From an uncultured Prevotellaceae bacterium (GTDB taxonomy: Bacteria; Bacteroidota; Bacteroidia; Bacteroidales; Bacteroidaceae): 64,000 nt of DNA. The stretch lies in assembly GCA_900316645.1 (NCBI GenBank), contig ONDP01000001.1, positions 1 to 64,000 on the forward strand, written 5' to 3'. The position numbers and the translations under genes were made by a program. This document shows, piece by piece, positions 31,758 through 40,417 of the stretch; position 1 is the first letter of the stretch, and each line of letters begins with the position of its first letter. Under the pieces are notes generated by a model that did not search any database, was not told the origin of the DNA, and was given only the letters and a program-made list of their open reading frames with translations.

Positions 31758-34067
31758 ATGAAAAAACTATTGGTTTCGGCAGGGCTGCTGCTAATGACAG
31801 GGACTGCTATGGCTACAAAACTGGTGGGACTGCATGTCTTGGATAAAGACTACCTGATGATACAGTTCCGCGACGGAGAAGTGCACTATCGCGACAGCGG
31901 AACAGGAAAGAGTGCCTATCTGGGACATTCATTTGCCGAGGGCGATGACACCCTGTTCGTCTTTGGTGAGAGACTGAATACGGAAAAGGCTCAGAATGCC
32001 GACTTGTGGATGATTTCATCCAAGGACGACAAGAGCTTTAAGAAGCTGCGCCCTGAGGTGGTGTGGCGCAAGTCGAAACCAATGAATGTGGACCATACGC
32101 TGACAGGCGAACTGGACCACTGGCTGTTTCTGAAACTGCCCAAGTCGATGCGACAGGGATGCACCTATCAGGTGACGATTCCCAAGGAGTTGAATGCCGA
32201 CCAGACAACAGCTTCCGTATGTTTCGACATCTGGAATGCCCAGTCGGAGGCAGTGCATGTGAACATCATCGGATACCATCCTGCACAGGCGAACAAGGCT
32301 GCCGACCTCTATCAGTGGTTGGGCGACGGAGGTTCACGCGACTATCGTGCATGGGAGGGACGTGCCGTCTATCTCTATCAGGTAGATACCCACAAGAAGG
32401 AAAAGGTGGGAAGCGTGAAGTTCTGGAAACCCAACAGTGCCTACAAGGAAGAGGCTGGCGAGAAGAATCTCGTGGGTACGGATGTGTGGAACATCGACTT
32501 CAAGAATGCTGCACCAGGTCGCTACCGTCTGGTGGTGGAGGATGTAGGTTGCAGTATGGACTTCGATATTTCCGATAAGGTGTATTACGAACCATTCCGC
32601 TATTCAGTGAGAGGTTATTACTACATGCGACTCGGAGAACCGATTGACACCCCACGCGTGACACCTATTCCGCGTCAGCCCCGCTTTGTAGCCGATGAGG
32701 ATCCGAAGGGATTGAAGATTTACGTGACTGATTTGCACCCCTGGCACCCCGACTGGCGCAAGTTGCAGGGTGATGTATGGGACGAGCCACACTTCAAGGC
32801 ACCCGAGGCCTCTGCCTTCTGGCAGCACCGACTGGAGGGCCATCCCACCACCAAGGGAGCAATAGGCGGTCACTCCGACGCAATGGACTGGGACAGGCAT
32901 TTGGCACATATCAGTAATATCTATGATATGCTGTTGCCATATATCCTGTCGGGCGGTAAGCTGAACGAAGACCAACTGGGTATTCGCGAGAGCGGAAACG
33001 GTATTCCTGACTTGATTGACGAGGCCCGCAACGAGGTGGACTTCTTCCTGAGTATCCGCGACGGAGAGGCCTATTCGCAGGGCGTGACAAATCCCAGTGC
33101 CGACTGGACTGTGATGTTCCAGGCAGGATGTACCACTATGGCAGCCTGGGGCAATGCAGCCAACTGTGCAATGATAGCCGAGGCCTTCCGCGTGGCTGGC
33201 ATCGATTCGCTGAAGAACTATTACACCCAAGAGGCTATCAAGGCTTTCCGCTTTGCCAGCAAACAGGAGAACCAGCAGTTGGACGACCATCAGGACATCG
33301 GTAGCATTTCCATGCGTGGACGTGACTTCCGCCAGATGGCGGCTGCCTATCTCTATAACCTGACAGGCGACAGGGAGTGGGAGAAAATCATGATTGAGGG
33401 GAGTGTCATTAAGACTGACAAGACTCCGCTCTTCGTGCGCGACTGGCACAACGGATATTATCAGGTGTGGGCTGCGGCTGCCTATCTGACCTGTCCCTAT
33501 GAGCGCCACGACCTGCAGTTCTATGAGAACTTGAAATCGAGCATCAAGGCACATGCTGCCTCGTATAACATCGACAGGGCTAAGCAACGCCCATCGCGCA
33601 GGGCTGCTACTGATACCCGTTGGCAGACTTCGCAGAACATGCAGCTGGTGATGATGGCCCACTATCTGGCTAAGGACAAGGCTGAGCGCCAACAGCTGGA
33701 GGATGTGCTCTATACAGAAGCCAGTTGGAGCTTAGGTCGTAATCCTGGCAACATTGTGGAGATGACAGGATTGGGCAAGCGCCATATCACGGATGTGTAC
33801 AGCACAGGACGCAACGACGGAGAACCGGGAACGCACCCAGGTCAGACACCCTTCAACGGCACAGAGACCTGGTCGCCAGATAATGGTGGCGACGCCCGCC
33901 TGTTGACCAATAAGTGCTATCCTTCATGGAACGACGGCGGATGGCCCAGACAGGAATCATACTTCAACCAGCGCTATTTCTGGGTGAATGCTGAGTTTAC
34001 CCCTCGTGAGACGATGCGAGGCAAGATGGGACTCATGGCATACCTGTATGCAATCCGCAGTTTTTGA
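31758..34067 (+). CDS. Secreted glycoside hydrolase family 9 (cellulase-type) with N-terminal Ig-like domain
   Basis: A 769-residue enzyme with signal peptide (ending TAMA), a cellulase N-terminal Ig-like region (about 25-270), and an alpha-barrel GH9 domain. The DAxD motif of the family appears as HSDAMDWDRH. NGIPDLIDEAR and LGRNPGNIVEMTG are further landmarks. The usual terminal NE acid motif reads WVNAEFTPRE, so the proton-donor Glu is displaced by one residue. It would cut beta-1,4-glucans or related glycans. The start at MKKLLVSAG follows the heptad repeats. A terminator follows. Confidence 0.85.
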   Translation: MKKLLVSAGLLLMTGTAMATKLVGLHVLDKDYLMIQFRDGEVHYRDSGTGKSAYLGHSFAEGDDTLFVFGERLNTEKAQNADLWMISSKDDKSFKKLRPEVVWRKSKPMNVDHTLTGELDHWLFLKLPKSMRQGCTYQVTIPKELNADQTTASVCFDIWNAQSEAVHVNIIGYHPAQANKAADLYQWLGDGGSRDYRAWEGRAVYLYQVDTHKKEKVGSVKFWKPNSAYKEEAGEKNLVGTDVWNIDFKNAAPGRYRLVVEDVGCSMDFDISDKVYYEPFRYSVRGYYYMRLGEPIDTPRVTPIPRQPRFVADEDPKGLKIYVTDLHPWHPDWRKLQGDVWDEPHFKAPEASAFWQHRLEGHPTTKGAIGGHSDAMDWDRHLAHISNIYDMLLPYILSGGKLNEDQLGIRESGNGIPDLIDEARNEVDFFLSIRDGEAYSQGVTNPSADWTVMFQAGCTTMAAWGNAANCAMIAEAFRVAGIDSLKNYYTQEAIKAFRFASKQENQQLDDHQDIGSISMRGRDFRQMAAAYLYNLTGDREWEKIMIEGSVIKTDKTPLFVRDWHNGYYQVWAAAAYLTCPYERHDLQFYENLKSSIKAHAASYNIDRAKQRPSRRAATDTRWQTSQNMQLVMMAHYLAKDKAERQQLEDVLYTEASWSLGRNPGNIVEMTGLGKRHITDVYSTGRNDGEPGTHPGQTPFNGTETWSPDNGGDARLLTNKCYPSWNDGGWPRQESYFNQRYFWVNAEFTPRETMRGKMGLMAYLYAIRSF

Positions 34068-34096
34068 TTTGCACTTCTAAATTATGCTAATAAAAG

Positions 34097-34136
34097 GGCG
34101 AGATTTTGTTAATCTCGTCTTTTTTGTGTATTTTTG
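34097..34136 (+). promoter_or_regulatory. Terminator of the GH9 gene overlapping the promoter of the next operon
   Basis: CGAGATT (34099-34105), loop TTGTT, AATCTCG (34111-34117) and a T-rich tail end the GH9 transcript. The hairpin also holds TTTG at 34105-34108; after a 20-base spacer comes TATTTTTG at 34129-34136, giving a promoter for the next gene. Confidence 0.65.
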
Positions 34137-34155
34137 TACCCAAATTTTGAAGACA

Positions 34156-34875
34156 ATGGATTACGAATTATACAAAAGTCGGAGTTATCGTAGTATCATC
34201 TCTACAGGATTCGGCTATTATTTCACATATTTCCGCCAATTCCTGAAGGCTTCATGGCGGTGGACAATTCTCTTCTCCCTGCTGTTTGCTGCATGGGCAA
34301 TGCTGATGGCGGTGCAGTTGCCTGCCATCACTTCCAGTATTATGCACGAAGAACTGGTGGAGAAGGTGGGTATTCAGACGGATTCCGCCCAGCAATACCT
34401 GATGACGGCAGGCGGCATTGTGGTGCTGGCCCTGCTGTGTCTGGTGGCTGGCGTGTGGATAGCTGTGAAAGTGCTGAAGCGAATGAATTTGCTGCAGGGC
34501 GAAGGAAAGACAGACCTGCCAAAGGGCTGGATGACCATCGCGCGACAACTCATCAAGCCTCGCAACTGGGGCATCCTGTTCCTGACGCTGTTGTTGGGTG
34601 GTATGATATTGGGCATACTGGCCAGCATCTGCTGTCTGCCAGCACTGATACTTGCACTGACGCATTTCCTGTCGCAGGAGGGAGCACTGAACGGCGATCC
34701 GCTGGGAATGCCAGGATACATGACAGTATTGTCGGCCATTACATTCTTCCTGACTGGAGCCGTGCTGGTGTATCTGTGTATGCCCATGCTGACGTGGCTC
34801 TACTATGTGTATGGCTCCGTCATCAGTTTTGAACGCGAAAAATCAAAAATCACCAATCTCAATCCTCAAGAATGA
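34156..34875 (+). CDS. Integral membrane protein, about four helices, unknown function
   Basis: A 239-residue protein beginning [13 protein letters not shown] with a soluble N-terminus and membrane segments near residues 36-58, 85-108, 141-165 and 185-215 (for example [17 protein letters not shown] and [18 protein letters not shown]). I do not recognise a named family. It starts the six-gene plus-strand unit and overlaps hisB by four bases. A longer upstream frame exists, but the promoter position favours this ATG. Confidence 0.65.
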   Translation: MDYELYKSRSYRSIISTGFGYYFTYFRQFLKASWRWTILFSLLFAAWAMLMAVQLPAITSSIMHEELVEKVGIQTDSAQQYLMTAGGIVVLALLCLVAGVWIAVKVLKRMNLLQGEGKTDLPKGWMTIARQLIKPRNWGILFLTLLLGGMILGILASICCLPALILALTHFLSQEGALNGDPLGMPGYMTVLSAITFFLTGAVLVYLCMPMLTWLYYVYGSVISFEREKSKITNLNPQE

Positions 34876-35930
34876 AAAGATTACTGTTTATCGATCGTGA
34901 CGGAACGATTATCGAGGAACCTGCCGACGAGCAGATAGACTCTTTTGAGAAACTGAAATTTGTAGAGGGCGCCATCCGCAACCTCGTCTTTATCCGTCAA
35001 CGACTCGACTTCGAGTTTGTGATGGTGAGCAATCAAGACGGACTGGGCACAGAGGCTTTCCCCGAGGAAACTTTCTGGCCTGTGCATAACTTCATCCTGC
35101 AGACGCTGAAAGGCGAGGGGGTGACGTTTGACGAAATACTGATTGACCCCCATTTCCCAGAAGACAATGCACCCACCCGCAAGCCTCAGACTGGACTGGT
35201 GGAGAAATACATGAATAATCCGGAATACGATATTGCCAACAGTTACGTGATTGGTGATCGCGATACTGACAGGCAGTTTGCTGAGAATATCGGATGTAAG
35301 TTCCTGCAAGTGGGCAGTTGGGACAAAGTGGCTGAAACGCTGTTTGCTGGCGAACGCTACGCCGAAGTGAGACGCACCACGAAGGAAACGGACATTGAAA
35401 TCAAGGTGTGGCTCGACGGTTCAGGGAAATGTGACATCTCAACAGGGTTGGGATTCTTCGACCACATGTTGGAACAGATAGGTAAGCACGGCATGATGGA
35501 CTTGACCATTCATACCAAAGGCGACTTGGAGGTGGACGAACATCACACCATTGAAGATACAGCCATAGCACTGGGCGAATGTCTGCTGAAGGCTTTAGGC
35601 GACAAGCGCGGCATTGAGCGTTATGGCTATTGTCTGCCTATGGACGACTGCCTGTGTCAGGTGGCGCTCGACTTCGGAGGACGCCCCTGGCTGGTATGGG
35701 ACGCTGAGTTCCATCGCGAGCGAATCGGTGAAATGCCGACAGAGATGTTCCTGCACTTCTTCAAGAGTCTGAGCGATGCTGCCAGGATGAACCTCAACAT
35801 CAAGGCTGAGGGACAGAATGAGCACCACAAGATAGAGGGCATTTTCAAGGCGTTGGCCCGTGCCCTGAAGATGGCAGTAAGGCGAGATATCTATCATTAC
35901 GAATTACCCAGTACGAAAGGTACGCTATAA
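34872..35930 (+). CDS. hisB: Bifunctional histidinol-phosphatase / imidazoleglycerol-phosphate dehydratase
   Basis: A 352-residue fusion. An N-terminal HAD phosphatase has FIDRDGTI (D8, D10) and a zinc-loop-type segment (about 1-165); the imidazoleglycerol-phosphate dehydratase domain (about 166-352) carries [18 protein letters not shown] and [18 protein letters not shown] histidine/glutamate metal motifs plus [10 protein letters not shown] and [12 protein letters not shown]. It catalyses two steps of histidine synthesis. No other his genes lie in the window, so the pathway is split. Confidence 0.95.
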   Translation: MKRLLFIDRDGTIIEEPADEQIDSFEKLKFVEGAIRNLVFIRQRLDFEFVMVSNQDGLGTEAFPEETFWPVHNFILQTLKGEGVTFDEILIDPHFPEDNAPTRKPQTGLVEKYMNNPEYDIANSYVIGDRDTDRQFAENIGCKFLQVGSWDKVAETLFAGERYAEVRRTTKETDIEIKVWLDGSGKCDISTGLGFFDHMLEQIGKHGMMDLTIHTKGDLEVDEHHTIEDTAIALGECLLKALGDKRGIERYGYCLPMDDCLCQVALDFGGRPWLVWDAEFHRERIGEMPTEMFLHFFKSLSDAARMNLNIKAEGQNEHHKIEGIFKALARALKMAVRRDIYHYELPSTKGTL

Positions 35931-35940
35931 ACACTCGGCT

Positions 35941-36924
35941 ATGAACTATCTGAAATGGGGTTTCATCGGATGTGGTGAGGTGACGGAAATCAAGAGTGGA
36001 CCAGCCTTCTCGGAAGTGGCAGGTTCGAGTGTGGTGGCTGTCATGAGTCGCACAGAGGAAAGAGCCCGAACCTATGCCGTCAAGCATGGTGTGCCCAAAT
36101 GGTACACGGATGCCCAGGAACTGATTAACGATCCTGACGTGAATGCCATTTACATAGCAACTCCGCCCTCCAGTCATGCCACCTATGCCATTATGGCGAT
36201 GAAGGCAGGCAAGCCTGTTTACGTGGAGAAACCTTTGGCTTCGACCTATGAAGACTGTGCACGCGTGAATCGGATAAGTGAAGAGACGGGGGTGCCTTGC
36301 TTCGTGGCTTACTATAGGCGATATTTACCTTATTTCCAAAAGGTTAAAGATATCGTTTCAAGTGGAATGATAGGCAAGATGGTGAATGTTCATGTGCGCT
36401 TTGCCACCCCTCCGCGTGAAATGGACTATGGAAAGGACGGGCATTTGCCCTGGCGCTTGCAACCCGATATTGCTGGGGGTGGTTATTTCTATGACCTGGC
36501 TCCGCATCAGTTCGACTTGTTGCAGGATATGTTCGGGGTGATAGTAGAGGCACGAGGTATCTGCGCCAATCGTGGCGGACTCTACGAGGCAGAAGACTCG
36601 GTGAGTGCGTGCTTCCAGTTTGAGAACGGTTTGCCTGGCAGTGGCTCTTGGTGTTTCGTAGCCCACGAGTCGGCACAGGAAGATCGCATTGAACTGATTG
36701 GCGAAAAGGGTTCGGTGAGTTTTTCAGTATTTGATTATAAGCCCATTAAACTGCATACCATCGACGGGGCAGAGAATATCACAGTTCCCAATCCTCCCTA
36801 TGTGCAATATCCGCTGATTAAGAAAGTGATAGAATACCTGCAGGGAATCGGAATGTGCAGTTGTACCAGTGTTTCGGCAACGCCCACCAATTGGGCGATG
36901 GACCGTATCTTAGGTAAATTCTGA
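35941..36924 (+). CDS. Gfo/Idh/MocA-family NAD(P)-dependent oxidoreductase
   Basis: A 327-residue protein with the nucleotide-binding start KWGFIGCGEVTEIKSG, the family motif VYVEKPLAST around residues 93-102 (EKP lysine), and a GGGYFYDLAPHQFD segment that carries the expected C-terminal-domain histidine. It acts on a sugar or cyclitol; the substrate is unknown. It starts ten bases after hisB. Confidence 0.88.
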   Translation: MNYLKWGFIGCGEVTEIKSGPAFSEVAGSSVVAVMSRTEERARTYAVKHGVPKWYTDAQELINDPDVNAIYIATPPSSHATYAIMAMKAGKPVYVEKPLASTYEDCARVNRISEETGVPCFVAYYRRYLPYFQKVKDIVSSGMIGKMVNVHVRFATPPREMDYGKDGHLPWRLQPDIAGGGYFYDLAPHQFDLLQDMFGVIVEARGICANRGGLYEAEDSVSACFQFENGLPGSGSWCFVAHESAQEDRIELIGEKGSVSFSVFDYKPIKLHTIDGAENITVPNPPYVQYPLIKKVIEYLQGIGMCSCTSVSATPTNWAMDRILGKF

Positions 36925-36927
36925 ATT

Positions 36928-38025
36928 ATGCGAAAGTTCTGGTCTGTCATACTCCTGTCAATGCTGAGTCTGAGCATCAATGCCACAGACTCGCTCAGCG
37001 TGGAAACACCTAAGAAAGGATGGTTGGCACGCGTTGTTGACAGCTTCAGTGAGATAGACACGAACTACGTAGAACCACAGCACTACAACTGGGCGTTGAT
37101 GTTGCAATCCATCAATACCTACGACTACTATAGACTTAGCACTCCGGGGCCTACGGGGCAGTCTATCTCTTTTGCACCTACGATCGGTGTTCGTATGGGA
37201 CCGTATTTCGGATGGCGCTGGCTTTTCTTCGGATATACCATCGACCTGAGACACTTCAACTTGTTTAGCGGAAAACGTAAACTGGAGATAGACGGAAGTG
37301 TGTATAGTTCGCGCTTTGCACTTGATGTATTCTATAGACGTTCCGTTGACGACTATAAGATACGCAAGGTGAATCTGGGACCGAATATCAATACCGAAGC
37401 ATTGGAGGGAGTTGACTTCGACGGTCTGAATGTCAGTATCACGGGCGTTAACTTCTACTATATCTTTAACCATAAGCGTTTTTCATATCCAGCCGCCTTT
37501 GCACAAAGTACTTGTCAGAAGATTAGTTGTGGTTCATGGATGGTGGGTGCCGGCTATATCAAGAACACTATCGAGTTTGACTATAAGCGACTGGAAGCTC
37601 TGGCTCAGGAGAAATTGGGAAGGGATGTGAAACTGGACAGCGGACTGATGTTCAACAAAATCAAATATTCTGACATCAATGCCACAGTGGGATATGCCTA
37701 TAACTGGGTGTTTGCCCGAAACTGCCTGTTGTGCGCCAGTCTGTCGATGGCTTTGGCTTACAAGACTTCAACCGGTGAAACTGAAAACAAGAATACCAAG
37801 AACGAAGGCTTTGATTTCGGAAACTTCAATATCGACGGAATCGGTCGTTTCGGCATTGTGTGGAACAATACTAAATGGTATGCCGGAGCCAGTGCTATCG
37901 TCAGGGCTTACAATTATCATAAATCACGATTTGCCACCAACAATATTTTCGGCGACCTGTGTATCTATGTGGGACTGAACTTCGGTCCACGTGGTCCTTA
38001 TAAGAAAAAGAAGAATGTGAAATAA
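36928..38025 (+). CDS. DUF4421-type outer-membrane protein
   Basis: A 365-residue protein with a signal peptide (about 1-20) and alternating beta-strand pattern throughout, matching the DUF4421 family of Bacteroidetes (IDTNYVEPQHYNWALMLQ and IGVRMGPYFGWRWLFFGY). It probably forms a barrel in the outer membrane; the role is unknown. It starts three bases after the oxidoreductase stop. Confidence 0.8.
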   Translation: MRKFWSVILLSMLSLSINATDSLSVETPKKGWLARVVDSFSEIDTNYVEPQHYNWALMLQSINTYDYYRLSTPGPTGQSISFAPTIGVRMGPYFGWRWLFFGYTIDLRHFNLFSGKRKLEIDGSVYSSRFALDVFYRRSVDDYKIRKVNLGPNINTEALEGVDFDGLNVSITGVNFYYIFNHKRFSYPAAFAQSTCQKISCGSWMVGAGYIKNTIEFDYKRLEALAQEKLGRDVKLDSGLMFNKIKYSDINATVGYAYNWVFARNCLLCASLSMALAYKTSTGETENKNTKNEGFDFGNFNIDGIGRFGIVWNNTKWYAGASAIVRAYNYHKSRFATNNIFGDLCIYVGLNFGPRGPYKKKKNVK

Positions 38026-38046
38026 TAAATCTTAAACAAATAGAAT

Positions 38047-38436
38047 ATGGAATTACCTGATTTTATGAGTTATGCCAATAAGTTTTCTCAGACGGATTTC
38101 GTTGAGAAGATTTCCCGCATTGCCAAGCGGGCTGGCTCAAAGTTAGTGTATGCGGCACTTATCTTATATTATACGCTGCAAAGTGATAAGGTGAGTAAGG
38201 CCAATAAGGCGATGATTATTGGGGCCCTTGGCTATATGATCAGTCCTTTGGACGTAATGCCAGATGCTATTCCTATTGTGGGACTCACCGACGATTTGGC
38301 TGTACTGATTTATGTACTGAAGAAGGTGTGGACGGATGTTGATCCTGAAATACAGGAGAAGGCAAAGGCCCGCCTGTCGAAGTGGTTTGACGAAGATGAG
38401 ATAGAAGAGATTCACGACCTTTTCAAACAAGACTGA
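38047..38436 (+). CDS. YkvA family (DUF1232) small membrane protein
   Basis: A 129-residue protein with the DUF1232 core ALGYMISPLDVMPDAIPIVG followed by LTDDLAVLIYVLKKVW. Family members are membrane-associated with unknown function. The stop overlaps the next start by one base (TGATG). Confidence 0.88.
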   Translation: MELPDFMSYANKFSQTDFVEKISRIAKRAGSKLVYAALILYYTLQSDKVSKANKAMIIGALGYMISPLDVMPDAIPIVGLTDDLAVLIYVLKKVWTDVDPEIQEKAKARLSKWFDEDEIEEIHDLFKQD

Positions 38437-40010
38437 TGATACAGGAATACGATATCAGAGTGCTTCCTCAAGTGGCTGCCAACGAGCAGTCACTTAGGAA
38501 TTGGATTGCCGAAGAGAAGGGCTTTGATGTTCGTACCATTACACATCTGAGAACACTCAGAAAGAGTATTGATGCCCGTCAGCGCACTATTCTTGTCAAT
38601 CTGAAGGTGAGGGTTTATATCAATGAGATGCCCGAAGACGATGCCTATCAACATACGGACTATCCGGATGTGTCAGGTCGCCAGCAGGTAATCGTGGTGG
38701 GGGCAGGTCCTGGTGGACTGTTTGCTGCCTTGAAACTCATTGAACTGGGTTATCGCCCTATCGTATTGGAGAGAGGAAAAGATGTGCATGAGCGCAAAAA
38801 AGACCTCTCGCAGATTACGAAGACGCAGCAGGTTGACCCTGAGAGCAATTACTGTTTCGGCGAGGGTGGGGCAGGTGCCTATTCCGATGGCAAACTGTAT
38901 ACACGCAGCAAGAAACGAGGCAATATTGAAAAGATTCTTCATGTGTTCTGTCAACATGGTGCCTCGACGAATATCCTATGTGATGCCCATCCGCATATAG
39001 GAACAGACAAACTGCCTCGTGTGATAGAGAATATGCGTCATACGATTCTGCGCTGTGGTGGCGAAGTGCATTTCCAGACCAAAATGACTCGCCTGATACT
39101 GGAAGGCGACAAGGTGGTTGGGGTGGAAGCGCAAAACAACGCTCAGCTCACTTTCCGGGGACCAGTCATCCTGGCAACAGGACATAGTGCACGTGATGTT
39201 TATCGATACCTGGCGGAGGCAAAGGTGGAGATTGAGGCAAAGGGTATTGCTGTCGGCGTGCGACTGGAACATCCGTCGATGCTGATAGACCAGATCCAAT
39301 ATCACAATCGTCAGGGCAGAGGTAAGTATCTGCCTGCTGCGGAATATTCATTTGTGACACAGGTGGATGGGCGTGGTGTCTATTCCTTCTGTATGTGCCC
39401 AGGTGGGTTTGTGATTCCTGCTGCAACGGACAAGCGGCAGATAGTGGTCAACGGTATGTCGCCCTCAAATCGCGGAGGACAGTGGAGCAATAGCGGTATG
39501 GTGGTAGAAGTGCGTGCAGAAGATGTGGAAGGAGCTGATGCCCTGCGCGTGATGAACTATCAGCAGCAATTGGAGGAAGCCTGTTGGCAACAGGGTAATA
39601 TGAAACAGACGGCTCCTGCTCAGCGTATGGCAGACTTTGTCAACAAACGTCTGAGCTATGACCTGCCCAAGAGTTCGTATGCACCAGGTCTTATTTCGTC
39701 GCCACTTCATTTCTGGTTGCCAGAACAGATAGCTAAACGACTGCAACAAGGTTTTAATTATTTTGGAAAACATGCACACGGTTTCCTGACTAATGAAGCC
39801 GTAATGATTGGTGTGGAGACACGCACCTCTTCGCCAGTGCGTATCATAAGAAATACGGACACGCTGATGCATGTCCGTATTCAAGGTCTTTTCCCTTGCG
39901 GCGAAGGCGCCGGCTATGCTGGCGGAATCGTCTCAGCGGGAGTTGATGGTGAAAGATGCGCTGAGATGTGTGCTTCTTATCTCACAGGCATCTTGTCAAT
40001 GCGCTTCTGA
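38436..40010 (+). CDS. FAD-dependent dehydrogenase-like protein
   Basis: A 524-residue flavoprotein. About 85 N-terminal residues precede a Rossmann FAD motif VIVVGAGPGGLFAALKLIELG and a middle GPVILATGHSARDVYRYL segment; CFGEGGAGAYSDGKLYTR and FPCGEGAGYAGGIVSAGVDG complete the FAD site. It resembles the conserved bacterial 'uncharacterised FAD-dependent dehydrogenase' group; the substrate is unknown. Its 3' end overlaps the convergent rpiB gene by 34 bases, and no terminator separates them. Confidence 0.85.
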   Translation: MIQEYDIRVLPQVAANEQSLRNWIAEEKGFDVRTITHLRTLRKSIDARQRTILVNLKVRVYINEMPEDDAYQHTDYPDVSGRQQVIVVGAGPGGLFAALKLIELGYRPIVLERGKDVHERKKDLSQITKTQQVDPESNYCFGEGGAGAYSDGKLYTRSKKRGNIEKILHVFCQHGASTNILCDAHPHIGTDKLPRVIENMRHTILRCGGEVHFQTKMTRLILEGDKVVGVEAQNNAQLTFRGPVILATGHSARDVYRYLAEAKVEIEAKGIAVGVRLEHPSMLIDQIQYHNRQGRGKYLPAAEYSFVTQVDGRGVYSFCMCPGGFVIPAATDKRQIVVNGMSPSNRGGQWSNSGMVVEVRAEDVEGADALRVMNYQQQLEEACWQQGNMKQTAPAQRMADFVNKRLSYDLPKSSYAPGLISSPLHFWLPEQIAKRLQQGFNYFGKHAHGFLTNEAVMIGVETRTSSPVRIIRNTDTLMHVRIQGLFPCGEGAGYAGGIVSAGVDGERCAEMCASYLTGILSMRF

Positions 40011-40417
40011 TGGCGTCCGCCTTCAAAAGAAGTCTTGAAGAACTCATCCATGATTTTCTCTGCCATCTTATTGTCGATGAAGCGTCCTGGCATTACCAAT
40101 ACGTTTGCATCGTTGTGCTGGCGAATCATGTGAGCAATCTCTGGAATCCAAGCCAGTCCGGCACGAATGCTCTGATGCTTGTTGAGCGTCATAGCGATAC
40201 CCTCGCCAGAACCACAGATGCCAATACCAGGATAAACTTCGCCATTCTCAATGCCCTCGGCCAAAGCATGTCCGAAGTCTGGGTAGTCGACAGAAGCGTC
40301 ACTCCATGTGCCATAATCCTTATAAGGATAGCCGTGTTCCTCCAAATACTGGAGAACGAATTTCTTTAATGGGTAGCCTGCGTGATCACAGGCTACTCCT
40401 ACAGTTTTGATTTCCAT
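39977..40417 (-). CDS. rpiB: Ribose-5-phosphate isomerase B
   Basis: A 146-residue RpiB/LacAB-type isomerase with VACDHAGYPLKKF at the N-terminus and GICGSGEGIAMTLNKH carrying the catalytic Cys. It interconverts ribose 5-phosphate and ribulose 5-phosphate. Its start overlaps the tkt stop by one base (TAATG), pairing two pentose-phosphate enzymes. Confidence 0.95.
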   Translation of the reverse strand: MEIKTVGVACDHAGYPLKKFVLQYLEEHGYPYKDYGTWSDASVDYPDFGHALAEGIENGEVYPGIGICGSGEGIAMTLNKHQSIRAGLAWIPEIAHMIRQHNDANVLVMPGRFIDNKMAEKIMDEFFKTSFEGGRHQKRIDKMPVR

